Shown in pieces: positions 46,000-55,298 of a DNA stretch of 64,000 nucleotides; the stretch's first letter is position 1, and each line of letters begins with the position of its first letter. The stretch lies in NCBI GenBank assembly GCA_964588385.1, contig CAZPPG010000018.1:1-64000 (forward strand), read 5' to 3'. This DNA comes from JAHBWV01 sp964588385. Lineage in GTDB: Bacteria > Planctomycetota > Phycisphaerae > Phycisphaerales > UBA1924. The notes beneath the pieces are model-generated. The model ran no database searches, had not been told where the DNA came from, and saw nothing but the letters and a program-made list of their open reading frames with translations. A program made the position numbers and the translations under genes.

Positions 46000-48900
46000 G
46001 TGCAGAAACTGGCTGAAATCTGCATCAAGCGCCCGGTCTTCGCGGCGATGATGAACCTGACGTTGATCATCATCGGCATCGTGAGTTATCGCAGTCTGGG
46101 CGTTGACCGGCTGCCCTCGGTGGACATCCCGACGGTGCGGATCAGCACGACGCTGGCGGGGGCCGCGCCGGAGGAGATCGAGACCGAGATCGTGGATGTG
46201 CTCGAGGAGGCCGTGAACACGGTCGAGGGGATCGATGAGCTGCGCTCGGTTTCCAACCCGGACCGCGCGTTCATCCTGGCGAACTTCAACCTTGATCGGA
46301 ACGTCGATGTCGCGGCCCAGGACGTGCGCGATCGCGTGTCGGGCGTGCTCCGGCAGTTGCCGGACGAGGTGGATCCGCCGAACGTGAGCAAGGTGGACGG
46401 AGACTCGGACCCGGCGATGACGATCGCGATCTCCGGGCCGCGCTCGCAGCGGGAGCTGACGGAGCTGGCGGACAACCTGGTGCGTCAGCGCCTGGAGCGC
46501 TCCAAGGGTGTGGGCGAGATCCGGCTTTCCGGAGCCCTGGTCCGGACCATGAACGTGTGGCTGGACGCGGACCGGCTGGACGCGCTGGGTGTGCCGGTGA
46601 CCGCGGTGCGGGACGCGATCGAGCGCCAGAACGCGAGCATCCCGGGCGGGAATGTCTCGTCGAGCGACCGGGAGTTCTCGCTGCGAACGGCGGCGCGCCT
46701 GCGTGATGAGGCGGACTTTGCCGACCTGATCATCGCAACGCGGGACGGCGTGCCGATCCGCGTGCGGGATGTCGGTCACGCGGAGGACGGCACGGCGGAG
46801 CGGCGGACGCTGGCGCGCCTGAACGGTGAGCAGACGGTGACCTTGGAGATCATCCGGCAGTCCGGCGCGAACACGGTTGAGGTGATCGAGGACGTCAAGA
46901 AGAACATGGAATCGCTGCGGGCGGAGCTGCCGGCCGACGTGCGGGCGGAGGTGATCCTGGATCAGTCGCGGTACATCCACGCCGCGCTCCATGAGATCAA
47001 CCTGCACCTCGTGCTGGGCAGCGTGTTCGCGAGCATCGTCGTGCTGGCGTTCATGCGGAACTGGCGCTCGACGGTGATCGCGGCGGTGGCGATCCCGACG
47101 TCGGTGATCGCGACGTTCGGCGTGATGGCCGCGCTGGATTTCACGCTCAACGCGATCACGATGCTGGCGCTGGTGCTGATGGTCGGCGTGGTGATCGACG
47201 ATGCGATCGTGGTGCTGGAGAACATCTACAGGTTCGTGGAAGAGAAGGGGATGAGCCCCATCCAGGCGGCGATCGAGGGAACGCGCGAGATCGGCCTTGC
47301 GGTGCTGGCGACGACGCTGTCGCTGGTGGTGATCTTCGTGCCGGTGTCGTTCATGTCGTCGGTGGCTGGGCGCTTTCTCTATCAGTTCGGCATCACCGCG
47401 GCGGTGGCGGTGATGGTGTCGCTGTTTGTGTCGTTCACGCTGACGCCGATGATGGCCTCGCGGATGCTCAAGCGCCCCAAGGGGACGGAAACGGAGCACG
47501 CGGCCGCGAAGGAGGCGGCGTCGCGACGCGGGTTCTACCGGCACATCGACGCTGCGTACAGCGCGATGATCGCGTGGTCGATGCGGCACCGGCTGGTGGT
47601 GATCGCGGTGGCGATCGTGGTGAGTCTGACGACGATCCCGATGCTGGGCGTGGTGGGTCGCGAGTTCGTGCCCTCGGACGTCGACGAGGCCGAGTTCACG
47701 GTGTCGGTGACCGCGCCGGAGGGCACGAGCGTCAACGCGATGCAGAGCGCGATGCTCGAGGTGGAGGACGTGGTGCGGGGCGTGCCGGGCGTGACGGACG
47801 TCTTGGTGACGTCGGGCGGGTTCACGGGGTCGCAGATCAACTCGGCGAGCATCTATGTGAGGATCGAGCCGCACAAGGAGCGGCTCTTCTCCATCTCGCG
47901 CCTGGTGAAGTCGACGCTGAAGGGGGACCCGGGCGCGGCGTTCCGCGGGAACTACGCGCAGTCGGAGGTGATGAACCGCATCGACGCCTCGCTGAAGAAG
48001 TTCGGCGAGCTGCGCTGCCAGGTGCGCAACTTCCAGGCGTTCAACCTCGGCGGCGGGCCGTTCGACGTCAACTTCATCATCAAGGGCGCCGAGCTTTCCA
48101 AGCTGTTTGAGTACGGCGAGGCGCTGCGGGACCAGGCGATCGAGGCGGGCGGGTTCCGCGGACTGGACACGTCGCTGCGGCTCAACAAGCCCGAACTGCG
48201 GGTGGAGATCGATCGCGACCGGGCGGCGGACCTTGGCGTGGCGGCTCGGGACATCGGCACCGCGCTCCGCCTGATGGTCGGCGGCGCGGAGGAGATCACC
48301 CGCTTCCTGGATCCGCAGACGAACGAGCAGTACGACGTGCGCCTGCGCCTGGTCGAAGAAGATCGCAGCAGGCCGGACGTGATCGATCAGTTGAAGCTGG
48401 CCCGCGAGGGCGGGGGCCTGGTGGAGGTGTCGAGCGTTGCGTCGGTGACGCCGACGCTCGCGCCGTCGCGGATCGATCGACTGGATCGGCAGCGGGTGAT
48501 CTCCGTGCGGGGCGGCGTCGCGCCGGGGTATGCGCTGGGTGATCGGCTGGAGGTGATGCAGGAGTTGGCCGAGGGGCTGAACATGCCGCCGGGGTACTCG
48601 GTGGCGTTGACGGGACGCAGCCGCGAGCTGGAGCGGACGTTCAGGGAGTTCGGATTCGCGTTCCTTCTCTCGATCGTGTTCATGTACCTGATCCTGGCGT
48701 CACAGTTTGAATCGCTGACGCATCCCTTGACGATCCTGCTCTCGCTGCCGCTCTCGGTGCCGTTCGCGCTGGGGTCGCTGTACCTGACGGGCGGCACGCT
48801 GAACATGTTCAGCGCGCTGGGGATCCTGGTGCTCTTCGGGGTGGTGAAGAAGAACGCGATCCTGCAGATCGATCACATGAACGGGCTGAGGCGGAGCGGC

Positions 48901-49200
48901 ATGCCGCGGGCCGACGCGATCATGCAGGCCAATCGCGACCGGCTGCGTCCGATCCTGATGACGACGTTGTCGCTGGTGGCGGGCATGCTTCCCCTCGCGG
49001 CGGGTACCGGCCCGGGCGCGGAGGAGCGCCGCGCGGTGGCGGTGGTGGTGATCGGTGGGCAGTCGCTGTGTCTGTTGCTGACGTTGGTGGTGACGCCGGT
49101 GGCGTACTCGCTCTTTGACGACCTTGGGCGGGCGTTCCGAAGGCGGACGGAGGAAGCGCACGGGGCGACGGGGGCGAGCGCTTCGGGTGCACTGGGCTGA
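46000..49200 (+). CDS. RND efflux transporter (HAE1/AcrB-type)
   Basis: This 1066-residue inner-membrane pump starts at GTG 46000 with GGAG nine bases upstream. The N-terminus is KRPVFAAMMNLTLIIIGIVS, then a large periplasmic loop, helices 2-6 (GVVIDDAIVVLENIYRF is the conserved TM4 motif with the proton-relay Asp pair), a second loop, and helices 8-12 (FGVVKKNAILQIDHMNGLR; TLSLVAGMLPLAAGTGPGAE). These are the hallmarks of hydrophobe/amphiphile efflux pumps driven by proton influx. No TolC-like channel gene is in the window. Substrates cannot be predicted from sequence. Confidence 0.93.
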   Translation: MQKLAEICIKRPVFAAMMNLTLIIIGIVSYRSLGVDRLPSVDIPTVRISTTLAGAAPEEIETEIVDVLEEAVNTVEGIDELRSVSNPDRAFILANFNLDRNVDVAAQDVRDRVSGVLRQLPDEVDPPNVSKVDGDSDPAMTIAISGPRSQRELTELADNLVRQRLERSKGVGEIRLSGALVRTMNVWLDADRLDALGVPVTAVRDAIERQNASIPGGNVSSSDREFSLRTAARLRDEADFADLIIATRDGVPIRVRDVGHAEDGTAERRTLARLNGEQTVTLEIIRQSGANTVEVIEDVKKNMESLRAELPADVRAEVILDQSRYIHAALHEINLHLVLGSVFASIVVLAFMRNWRSTVIAAVAIPTSVIATFGVMAALDFTLNAITMLALVLMVGVVIDDAIVVLENIYRFVEEKGMSPIQAAIEGTREIGLAVLATTLSLVVIFVPVSFMSSVAGRFLYQFGITAAVAVMVSLFVSFTLTPMMASRMLKRPKGTETEHAAAKEAASRRGFYRHIDAAYSAMIAWSMRHRLVVIAVAIVVSLTTIPMLGVVGREFVPSDVDEAEFTVSVTAPEGTSVNAMQSAMLEVEDVVRGVPGVTDVLVTSGGFTGSQINSASIYVRIEPHKERLFSISRLVKSTLKGDPGAAFRGNYAQSEVMNRIDASLKKFGELRCQVRNFQAFNLGGGPFDVNFIIKGAELSKLFEYGEALRDQAIEAGGFRGLDTSLRLNKPELRVEIDRDRAADLGVAARDIGTALRLMVGGAEEITRFLDPQTNEQYDVRLRLVEEDRSRPDVIDQLKLAREGGGLVEVSSVASVTPTLAPSRIDRLDRQRVISVRGGVAPGYALGDRLEVMQELAEGLNMPPGYSVALTGRSRELERTFREFGFAFLLSIVFMYLILASQFESLTHPLTILLSLPLSVPFALGSLYLTGGTLNMFSALGILVLFGVVKKNAILQIDHMNGLRRSGMPRADAIMQANRDRLRPILMTTLSLVAGMLPLAAGTGPGAEERRAVAVVVIGGQSLCLLLTLVVTPVAYSLFDDLGRAFRRRTEEAHGATGASASGALG

Positions 49201-49418
49201 GCGGCGCGGACCGGTGGAGACGCGGCCGTTCTGCCCGCACGTCCTCCGTAAGTTCGCGGCTCAGCGCGGTCCGGTCAGAATCCGAATCGAGCCATGGACA
49301 CCACCGGAATGGAGCCGCGATCGCGGGTTCCGGGGGCTGAATCAGGGCTCGGGCGGAACCTCGTACGAACGACAGCCGAAAGAAGCGGAGGCCGATCGGC
49401 CCCTTGCGGAGTGCTTCC

Positions 49419-51860
49419 ATGCGCGGATCTGATGGTGCTTTGTGCGGTTCCATTTTTGGCTTCGGTGCGGTTGGCGCGGGCCTGCTTGCGGGCGCCGGCG
49501 TCTTCATGGTGTCGGGATGCGCCACGACAGCTTCCAAGGACCCGGTGCCGCTCACGTCGCTGTATCCGAATCACGCGGTGAAGCCCGAGGGCGTGCTGGT
49601 CGAGCACAAGAAGAAGCTGGGTCCGCCGCCTCCGGGACATCCGAAGATCGTGGGCGAGCCGGTGCCGAACTGGACGTGGGGGATGAACGCGGGCCGGAGC
49701 GGCTATCCGTTGAACTGGACGTTCGCGGGGCCTTCGTCGATCCCATCGGAGTACTGGTCGGGGAACACAAAGGCCTCGGGGCGCGTGGTGTCGCTGGCGC
49801 CGCATCCGGCGAATCCGAGCGTGTGCTACGCGGCGTCGGCCTCGGGCGGTCTGTGGAAGACGACGGACGGCGGCGCATCGTGGTCGCCCCTGACGGACCA
49901 GTTGTCGATTCTGAACAGCGGGTTCGTGACCGTTGATCCGGTGAACCACGACATCGTGTACTACGGCACGGGCGAGTACTGGACGAGCTCGAACGGCGAC
50001 GGTCTGTTCCGTTCGCTGGACGGCGGCGCGACGTGGTCGAAGATCGGCACGACGGCGCAGGTCGGGTCGCAGATCACGGGGATCGCGGTGAACCCGCAGA
50101 ACACGTCGATCATCCACGTGACGAGCAACGGCGGCGCGTACGTCTCATTTGATGCGGGCGCGACGTGGTCGCAGCGGCTCTCGGGCGCGTGCCCGTCGCT
50201 GGCGCTCGACCCGATCAATCCGAGCAACGTGATCGTCGGGCGTCACGGCCAGGGTGTGTACAAGTCCACCAATGGCGGACTGACGTACGCCAAGCTGGCC
50301 GGCGGCCTGCCCACGTCGTCGGTCGGACTCGTGCTGGTCGATCTGTGCGCCGCGAGCCCGGACGACATGTATGCCGCGATCATCGGATCGGGCGGCAACG
50401 TGAACGGCCTGTTCCGCTCGACGGACGGCGGCGCGACGTGGGTGAAGAAGACGGCGACCCCGAACTTCTGCTCGCCGCAGTGCTGGTATGACGCGTACGT
50501 CGCGGTCGATCCGAACGACCCTGAAGTTGTCTATCTGGGCGGGGTGGATCCGCGCTACGCGGTTGCGGGCGTGATCAAGTCCGTGAACGGCGGGGATTCC
50601 TGGACGGAGATGTCGCAGTTCTCGGGGGGCACGCTGCACCCGGACCATCACGCCATGGAGTTCGGGCCGGGGAACACGATCTGGGAGGGGAACGACGGGG
50701 GCGTGTGGAAGTCCACGAACGGCGGGGTGAACTGGACGAACTGCAACAACGGGCTGGCGACGGCGCAGCTCTACACGATCGCGCTGCACCCGAGTTTCCC
50801 CGACCGGATGCTGGGCGGGACGCAGGACAACGGCACGCCGGAGAAGACGAGCGCGTCGAACGAGTGGCCGCAGTTGCAGGCGGGCGACGGCGGGTTCTCG
50901 GCGTTTGACTATTCGAGCTCGACGCGGCGATACACGACGTACGTGTACCTCTCGATCTACCGGTGGAGCAGCTCCAGCAGCCGCAACATCACGGGGCCAT
51001 GGGGGAGCGACTCCACCAACTGGATCAGCCCGCTGGTGATCGATCCGAACTGGTCTTCGACGATGCTGGCGGGGACCAATCGCGTGTGGCGGACGACGAA
51101 CGCAACGGTGACGAGCCCGACGTGGACGGCGATCAGCACGACGACGGTGGCCAACGGGGGCACGCTGAACACGATCGCGATCGCGCCCTCCAACAGCAAC
51201 GTGGTGTACACGGGCTCGTCGAACGGTCGCGTCTCGTACACGGACAACCTTTCCACGTGGTCGACGCGGAGCACGGGGCTCCCGTCCAACGGCGTGAGCG
51301 ACATCATCGTAAACCCGGACAACTCTGCCGAGGCCTTCGCCTCGTTCTATGCCTCAACGGGCGGACGGATCTACCGGACGGTGAACTCCGGCGTGTCCTG
51401 GACACCGGTGGGGACGAACCTGCCCTCCGGCGTGGTCCCTCGGGCGATGGAAGTGGACTTCGACTTTGAATCCCGGGCGATCTACGTCGGGGCGGGCGCG
51501 GGGTTCTATCACTCGCTGGACGGCGGCGCGACGTGGATGAAGAACGACGCCTCGTTCCCGAACGTGAACGTTGGCGACATGGCGATCGATCGCATACGCC
51601 GGCGCATCGTGGTCGCGACCTACGGACGCGGCGCGTGGGTGTCGGACCTGCCCAATCCGTGCCCAGCCGACGTGAACGGTGACACCGTGTCGGACATCCA
51701 GGACTTCCTGGACTTCACCGACGCCTTCGGCCAGTGCGAGAACCAGCCCGCGCCGTGCGCCGGCTCCAGCGGCGTGAGCGCGGACTTCAACGGCGACACC
51801 CTCGTCGACGTCCTGGACTTCCTGGACTTCTTCGACGCGTTCGGGCAGGGATGCGGGTGA
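49419..51860 (+). CDS. Lipoprotein-type BNR/sortilin-like propeller with GC-type dockerin tail
   Basis: This 813-residue protein starts at ATG 49419 (GGAG eight bases upstream). The leader ends GVFMVSGCATT, matching a lipobox. The body has many propeller repeats of the BNR/VPS10 kind: GGLWKTTDGGASWSPL, GLFRSLDGGATWSKIG, GVYKSTNGGLTYAKL, GVWKSTNGGVNWTNC, GRIYRTVNSGVSWTPVG. The tail is a two-part dockerin (PADVNGDTVSDIQDFLDFTD, then DFNGDTLVDVLDFLDFFD) ending FGQGCG, one Gly past the usual GC. A protein with both a lipid anchor and a dockerin is unusual. Its target is unknown. Confidence 0.82.
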   Translation: MRGSDGALCGSIFGFGAVGAGLLAGAGVFMVSGCATTASKDPVPLTSLYPNHAVKPEGVLVEHKKKLGPPPPGHPKIVGEPVPNWTWGMNAGRSGYPLNWTFAGPSSIPSEYWSGNTKASGRVVSLAPHPANPSVCYAASASGGLWKTTDGGASWSPLTDQLSILNSGFVTVDPVNHDIVYYGTGEYWTSSNGDGLFRSLDGGATWSKIGTTAQVGSQITGIAVNPQNTSIIHVTSNGGAYVSFDAGATWSQRLSGACPSLALDPINPSNVIVGRHGQGVYKSTNGGLTYAKLAGGLPTSSVGLVLVDLCAASPDDMYAAIIGSGGNVNGLFRSTDGGATWVKKTATPNFCSPQCWYDAYVAVDPNDPEVVYLGGVDPRYAVAGVIKSVNGGDSWTEMSQFSGGTLHPDHHAMEFGPGNTIWEGNDGGVWKSTNGGVNWTNCNNGLATAQLYTIALHPSFPDRMLGGTQDNGTPEKTSASNEWPQLQAGDGGFSAFDYSSSTRRYTTYVYLSIYRWSSSSSRNITGPWGSDSTNWISPLVIDPNWSSTMLAGTNRVWRTTNATVTSPTWTAISTTTVANGGTLNTIAIAPSNSNVVYTGSSNGRVSYTDNLSTWSTRSTGLPSNGVSDIIVNPDNSAEAFASFYASTGGRIYRTVNSGVSWTPVGTNLPSGVVPRAMEVDFDFESRAIYVGAGAGFYHSLDGGATWMKNDASFPNVNVGDMAIDRIRRRIVVATYGRGAWVSDLPNPCPADVNGDTVSDIQDFLDFTDAFGQCENQPAPCAGSSGVSADFNGDTLVDVLDFLDFFDAFGQGCG

Positions 51861-51943
51861 GCCGTCCGGCGCGCCCCCGGGCCTGAGGAACGTTCGGCGT
51901 TCCGCGGTCGGCGGTCGGCGCGGGCCGGATGTACGATGCGTGC

Positions 51944-53464
51944 ATGCACACACGAACCGCCGTTGCCGCGCTCTGTCTTTGCTGCATGATGTCCGCCACG
52001 TGGGCCCGGGATGCCGCGCCTGAGCGAGAGCCCAAGCTGCTCTACATCGGCATCGACGGCATGCGTCCGGACGCGATGGAGGTTGCGGAGACAACGGCGC
52101 TCACGCGCCTGCGGACGGGCGGGGCGTACGCCGCGGATGCGCAGTGCGAGGACCTGACCTTCAGCGGCCCCAACTGGTCGACGATCCTGCACGGCGTGCA
52201 TCGCGATCGGCACAACGTCACGACCAACGAGTATCGCGGGGCGAGGATCGAGCAGTATCCCGACCTCTTCGCGCGGCTTGAAGCGTTCAATCCGGAGTTG
52301 AACACGGCGCGCCTCGTGACATGGGACGCGATCCAGAAGTTCCAGCCCACCGGCGCTGACCTGGCGATCTATCACGATTACGAGTCGAACGGGGACGAAC
52401 TGGTGACGGAGGCGGCGGTGGAGCTGCTCCGGGGCAAGCACGCGGAGCAGCCCCGGAACAACGCGGGCTCGCACGACATCGACGCGATCTTCCTGTACCT
52501 GGGCGACGTGGATGTCGCGGGGCACGCGCACGGATTCGACCCTTCGAGGCGGCTGTACCTGGATGCGATCACGCGCGCCGATCGGCAGGTGGGGCGCGTG
52601 CTGGACGCCATGATGGCCCGCGAGACCTATGCCGAGGAGTCGTGGCTGGTCATTGTCACCACCGACCACGGCGGCTCGATCGACGGGCAGCACGCCGGCG
52701 GGACGTTTGAGAAGCGGACGATCCCGTTCATGGTGTGGGCGAGCGACGGGTCGATCACGCCGCACAGGATCTTCCCCAACCCCAAGAACGTGGACGGTGT
52801 GAAGACAGCCCTCGCGCACATGGGTGTGGCGGCCGAGGACATGGCGGACCTGGATGGGAACGTGGTTGGATTGACGCCGGCGGCGCGTGCCCCCGCGTCG
52901 CTCGGGGTGAACCTCATCTACAACAGCGACGGCGAGGATGATCGCGGGTTTGCTTCGCCGGAGTTGGACCAGGCGATCAGCGGGTGGATCGACCCCGGGC
53001 CGAGCGGATTCACGGTGATCCCCTATGGCACGGAGGGGTTTCCGAGCGCGGCCGAATCAGAGCGCGTGAGCGGGGGCGCGAACTTCTTCGCCTCGGGAGC
53101 GCGGGACGAGTCGAGCGCCTCGCAGATCATCGATCTTGAGCCCCTGGCGCCGGAGATCGCGACGGGCCGGGTGATGTATCGCCTTGACGGCTGGCTGGGG
53201 GGGTTTGAGAAGCAGGCGGACTCCGTGGAGGTGCTGGCGATCTTTGTACGAGCGGATGGGACGGAGGTGTCGCGCACGTCGATCGGGCCGGTCGGTCCGG
53301 AGGAACGGGAAGGAACGGGACTGGTGCGACTATCCGCGAGGGGCACGGTCGTGAAGGACGCGGCGCGGGTGGAGGTGCGCCTGGTCGGGCGCCGGACAGA
53401 AGGCGTGAGCAGCGATGGATATGCCGACAACCTGAGTCTGATCCTCACGCTTCCCGATCGTTGA
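51944..53464 (+). CDS. Secreted alkaline-phosphatase superfamily phosphodiesterase
   Basis: This 506-residue protein has a short signal peptide (MHTRTAVAALCLCCMMSATW). The catalytic domain has LLYIGIDGMRPDAM (metal site), FSGPNWSTILHGV with the nucleophile-type Thr or Ser, LGDVDVAGHAHGFD and VTTDHGGSIDGQHA (metal ligands). This is the type I phosphodiesterase/nucleotide pyrophosphatase arrangement. After about residue 320 a beta-sandwich-like domain follows (LDGWLGGFEKQADSVEVLAI). Substrate unknown; phosphodiesters or phosphonates are typical for the superfamily. An in-frame ATG at 51929 would add an acidic residue to the leader, so 51944 is preferred. Confidence 0.85.
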   Translation: MHTRTAVAALCLCCMMSATWARDAAPEREPKLLYIGIDGMRPDAMEVAETTALTRLRTGGAYAADAQCEDLTFSGPNWSTILHGVHRDRHNVTTNEYRGARIEQYPDLFARLEAFNPELNTARLVTWDAIQKFQPTGADLAIYHDYESNGDELVTEAAVELLRGKHAEQPRNNAGSHDIDAIFLYLGDVDVAGHAHGFDPSRRLYLDAITRADRQVGRVLDAMMARETYAEESWLVIVTTDHGGSIDGQHAGGTFEKRTIPFMVWASDGSITPHRIFPNPKNVDGVKTALAHMGVAAEDMADLDGNVVGLTPAARAPASLGVNLIYNSDGEDDRGFASPELDQAISGWIDPGPSGFTVIPYGTEGFPSAAESERVSGGANFFASGARDESSASQIIDLEPLAPEIATGRVMYRLDGWLGGFEKQADSVEVLAIFVRADGTEVSRTSIGPVGPEEREGTGLVRLSARGTVVKDAARVEVRLVGRRTEGVSSDGYADNLSLILTLPDR

Positions 53465-53589
53465 GTGAAACGTGTGTGAAGCGGCAACGGGAGCAGAAGC
53501 GGCGGGCTCGGATGAAGACCTGTCAAGATGGGGAGAATCACCTGATCGCGTGCCGCGCCGGAAATGGGGCGGCGGCGCATGAGTTTGTA

Positions 53590-53619
53590 TTGAGCGCGGC
53601 GGGCCATTCGTGGTAGTGT
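53590..53619 (+). promoter_or_regulatory. Possible promoter of the PQQ-like propeller gene
   Basis: TTGAGC (53590-53595) and TAGTGT (53614-53619) are 18 bases apart. Fit to consensus is only moderate. Confidence 0.35.
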
Positions 53620-53657
53620 GGCGGTGCACTGGAAGAGTGCCCCCGGAGGTCTGGCCC

Positions 53658-55097
53658 ATGATGCGAGCGCACGCGGTTGGAGTGGTTTCGATGCTGGCAA
53701 TGGTCGGCCTGGCGCAGGGCGCCCTGGCCCAGGAGTGGACCAACGCGGGCGGGAACGCCGGACGAAACGGGGCGACGCCGCAGGGCGGGCCCGTGAGCGC
53801 GACGACGATCTGGACGACCGCGCCCTCTTCGATCATCGCGTGGCAGCCGGTGACGGACGGGGACACGGTCTTTGCCGTGAGGCAGACGGGCTTCCCGCCC
53901 GAGCCGTCGAGCAACCTCTCGCCGATCTTCGCCCTCGATGTCGATACGGGAGCGCAGCAGTGGCGAAAGGACATCCCCTTTCTGGCGGGCCAGTGGACGA
54001 CGTGGGTGGCGGGTGTCAAGAACGGGCGGCTCTACGCGTCGCGATCCGGCAACGGCGCGAGCGTGAACGCCAAGGTTTTCTGCCTGGACTCTGCGACGGG
54101 TGCGGAACTCTGGCAGTCGGACGACACCGTGAACGCGGGGCCGTATGACGGCGTGGTCTTCGCCGACAACGGAGATCCGGTGATCGCCGACTTCAACCGC
54201 GTGACCCGGATCGACCACGCGACCGGCGACACACTCTGGCGGGTCAATCGCGTCTGCTCGGTCTCCAGCTCGTGCGGCGGTGCAATCCACAACGGCGCGA
54301 TCTACATCGCGGACGCCGTGGTGGGCGGGCACTCGATCAAGAAGCTGGACCTGGCGACGGGCGCCACGCTCTATCAGTCGCCGGTGATGCCCGGCTTCAC
54401 GCTGCAGAACACGCCCTTTGTCGGGCCTGACGGCACGGTGTACCTGTCGCGCACCCAGAACAACACAGCCGTCGATTTCTTCTACGCGTTCGAGGACACG
54501 GGCACCGCGCTGGTCCAGAAGTGGTCAACACCGGCGCAGTGGACGACGGCGAGCGAGTTCGCGGCGCACCCGACGGACGGCTCTGTTTACATGATCGATC
54601 CCGGCCTGTTCATCTCCAAGCGTGACGGCGCGACGGGCGCGCTGCTGGCGCAGAGCGAGGCGCCGATCATCAACGACCCGCCGAACACCACCGCCCGCAT
54701 GGCCGTGGACAAGGACGGGCGGCTGTACGTCAACAACGGCGCGTTCACGAACGGACGCTTCTACTGCTTCGACAGCGACCTGTCGCTGCTGTGGTCGGCG
54801 ACGCTCGGTGGATTAAACATCGGCAGCCCGGCGTTCGGCGAGAATGGGACGCTGATCGTCGCGGCGACGGGCACGAACATGCGGGCGTACCGCACGGCAT
54901 GTGCCGCGGACGTGAACGAGGATGGCGAGGTCGACATCCTGGACCTCCTGGATTTCCTGGACTCCTTCGGCGTCTGTGAGGGCGGCCCCGGGCCGTGCGC
55001 GGGCGACACCGGCGTGGAAGCGGATTACAACGGCGACACGACGGTCGATATTCTCGACTTCCTGGACTTCTTTGACGCCTTCGGCGGCGGGTGCTGA
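53658..55097 (+). CDS. Secreted PQQ-like propeller protein with GC-type dockerin tail
   Basis: This 479-residue protein starts at ATG 53658 with GGAGGT ten bases upstream. The signal peptide is MMRAHAVGVVSMLAMVGLAQ. The body has PQQ/outer-membrane-type propeller blades: FALDVDTGAQQWRKDI, CLDSATGAELWQSDD, RIDHATGDTLWRVN, KLDLATGATLYQS. The PQQ-binding residues of real quinoproteins are not evident, so it is probably structural. The tail (AADVNEDGEVDILDLLDFLD ... DYNGDTTVDILDFLDFFDAF) ends GGGC. A hairpin (55155-55174) follows after about 60 bases. Confidence 0.87.
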   Translation: MMRAHAVGVVSMLAMVGLAQGALAQEWTNAGGNAGRNGATPQGGPVSATTIWTTAPSSIIAWQPVTDGDTVFAVRQTGFPPEPSSNLSPIFALDVDTGAQQWRKDIPFLAGQWTTWVAGVKNGRLYASRSGNGASVNAKVFCLDSATGAELWQSDDTVNAGPYDGVVFADNGDPVIADFNRVTRIDHATGDTLWRVNRVCSVSSSCGGAIHNGAIYIADAVVGGHSIKKLDLATGATLYQSPVMPGFTLQNTPFVGPDGTVYLSRTQNNTAVDFFYAFEDTGTALVQKWSTPAQWTTASEFAAHPTDGSVYMIDPGLFISKRDGATGALLAQSEAPIINDPPNTTARMAVDKDGRLYVNNGAFTNGRFYCFDSDLSLLWSATLGGLNIGSPAFGENGTLIVAATGTNMRAYRTACAADVNEDGEVDILDLLDFLDSFGVCEGGPGPCAGDTGVEADYNGDTTVDILDFLDFFDAFGGGC

Positions 55098-55154
55098 GGG
55101 GCCGATAACCTGGCTGCACGACGCGTGACATGCCATTCGGCGCGGCCCAGAGAG

Positions 55155-55174
55155 GCCGGGGCTCGGACCCCGGC
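55155..55174 (+). terminator. Possible terminator hairpin
   Basis: A perfect 7-bp stem, GCCGGGG (55155-55161) with CCCCGGC (55168-55174), has a 6-nt loop and lies 58 bases after the stop of the propeller gene. No T-tract follows, so rho-independent action is doubtful. Confidence 0.3.
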
Positions 55175-55298
55175 TGCGACATTGTGTGGCTTTGCGGCAG
55201 GAGTTGTGAGAAACTCTGCGCGGGTGCGCGCCCCTGAGCGGGCCGGTGCACTCTTTGGTCATGTACCCCGAGCGAGCCGGGGAGATGGAGATACTCCG

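Noticed and set aside
45628..47874. 748-codon open frame on the minus strand
   Set aside because: It is antisense to the RND adaptor and pump genes and has the same low-quality Arg/His-rich composition.
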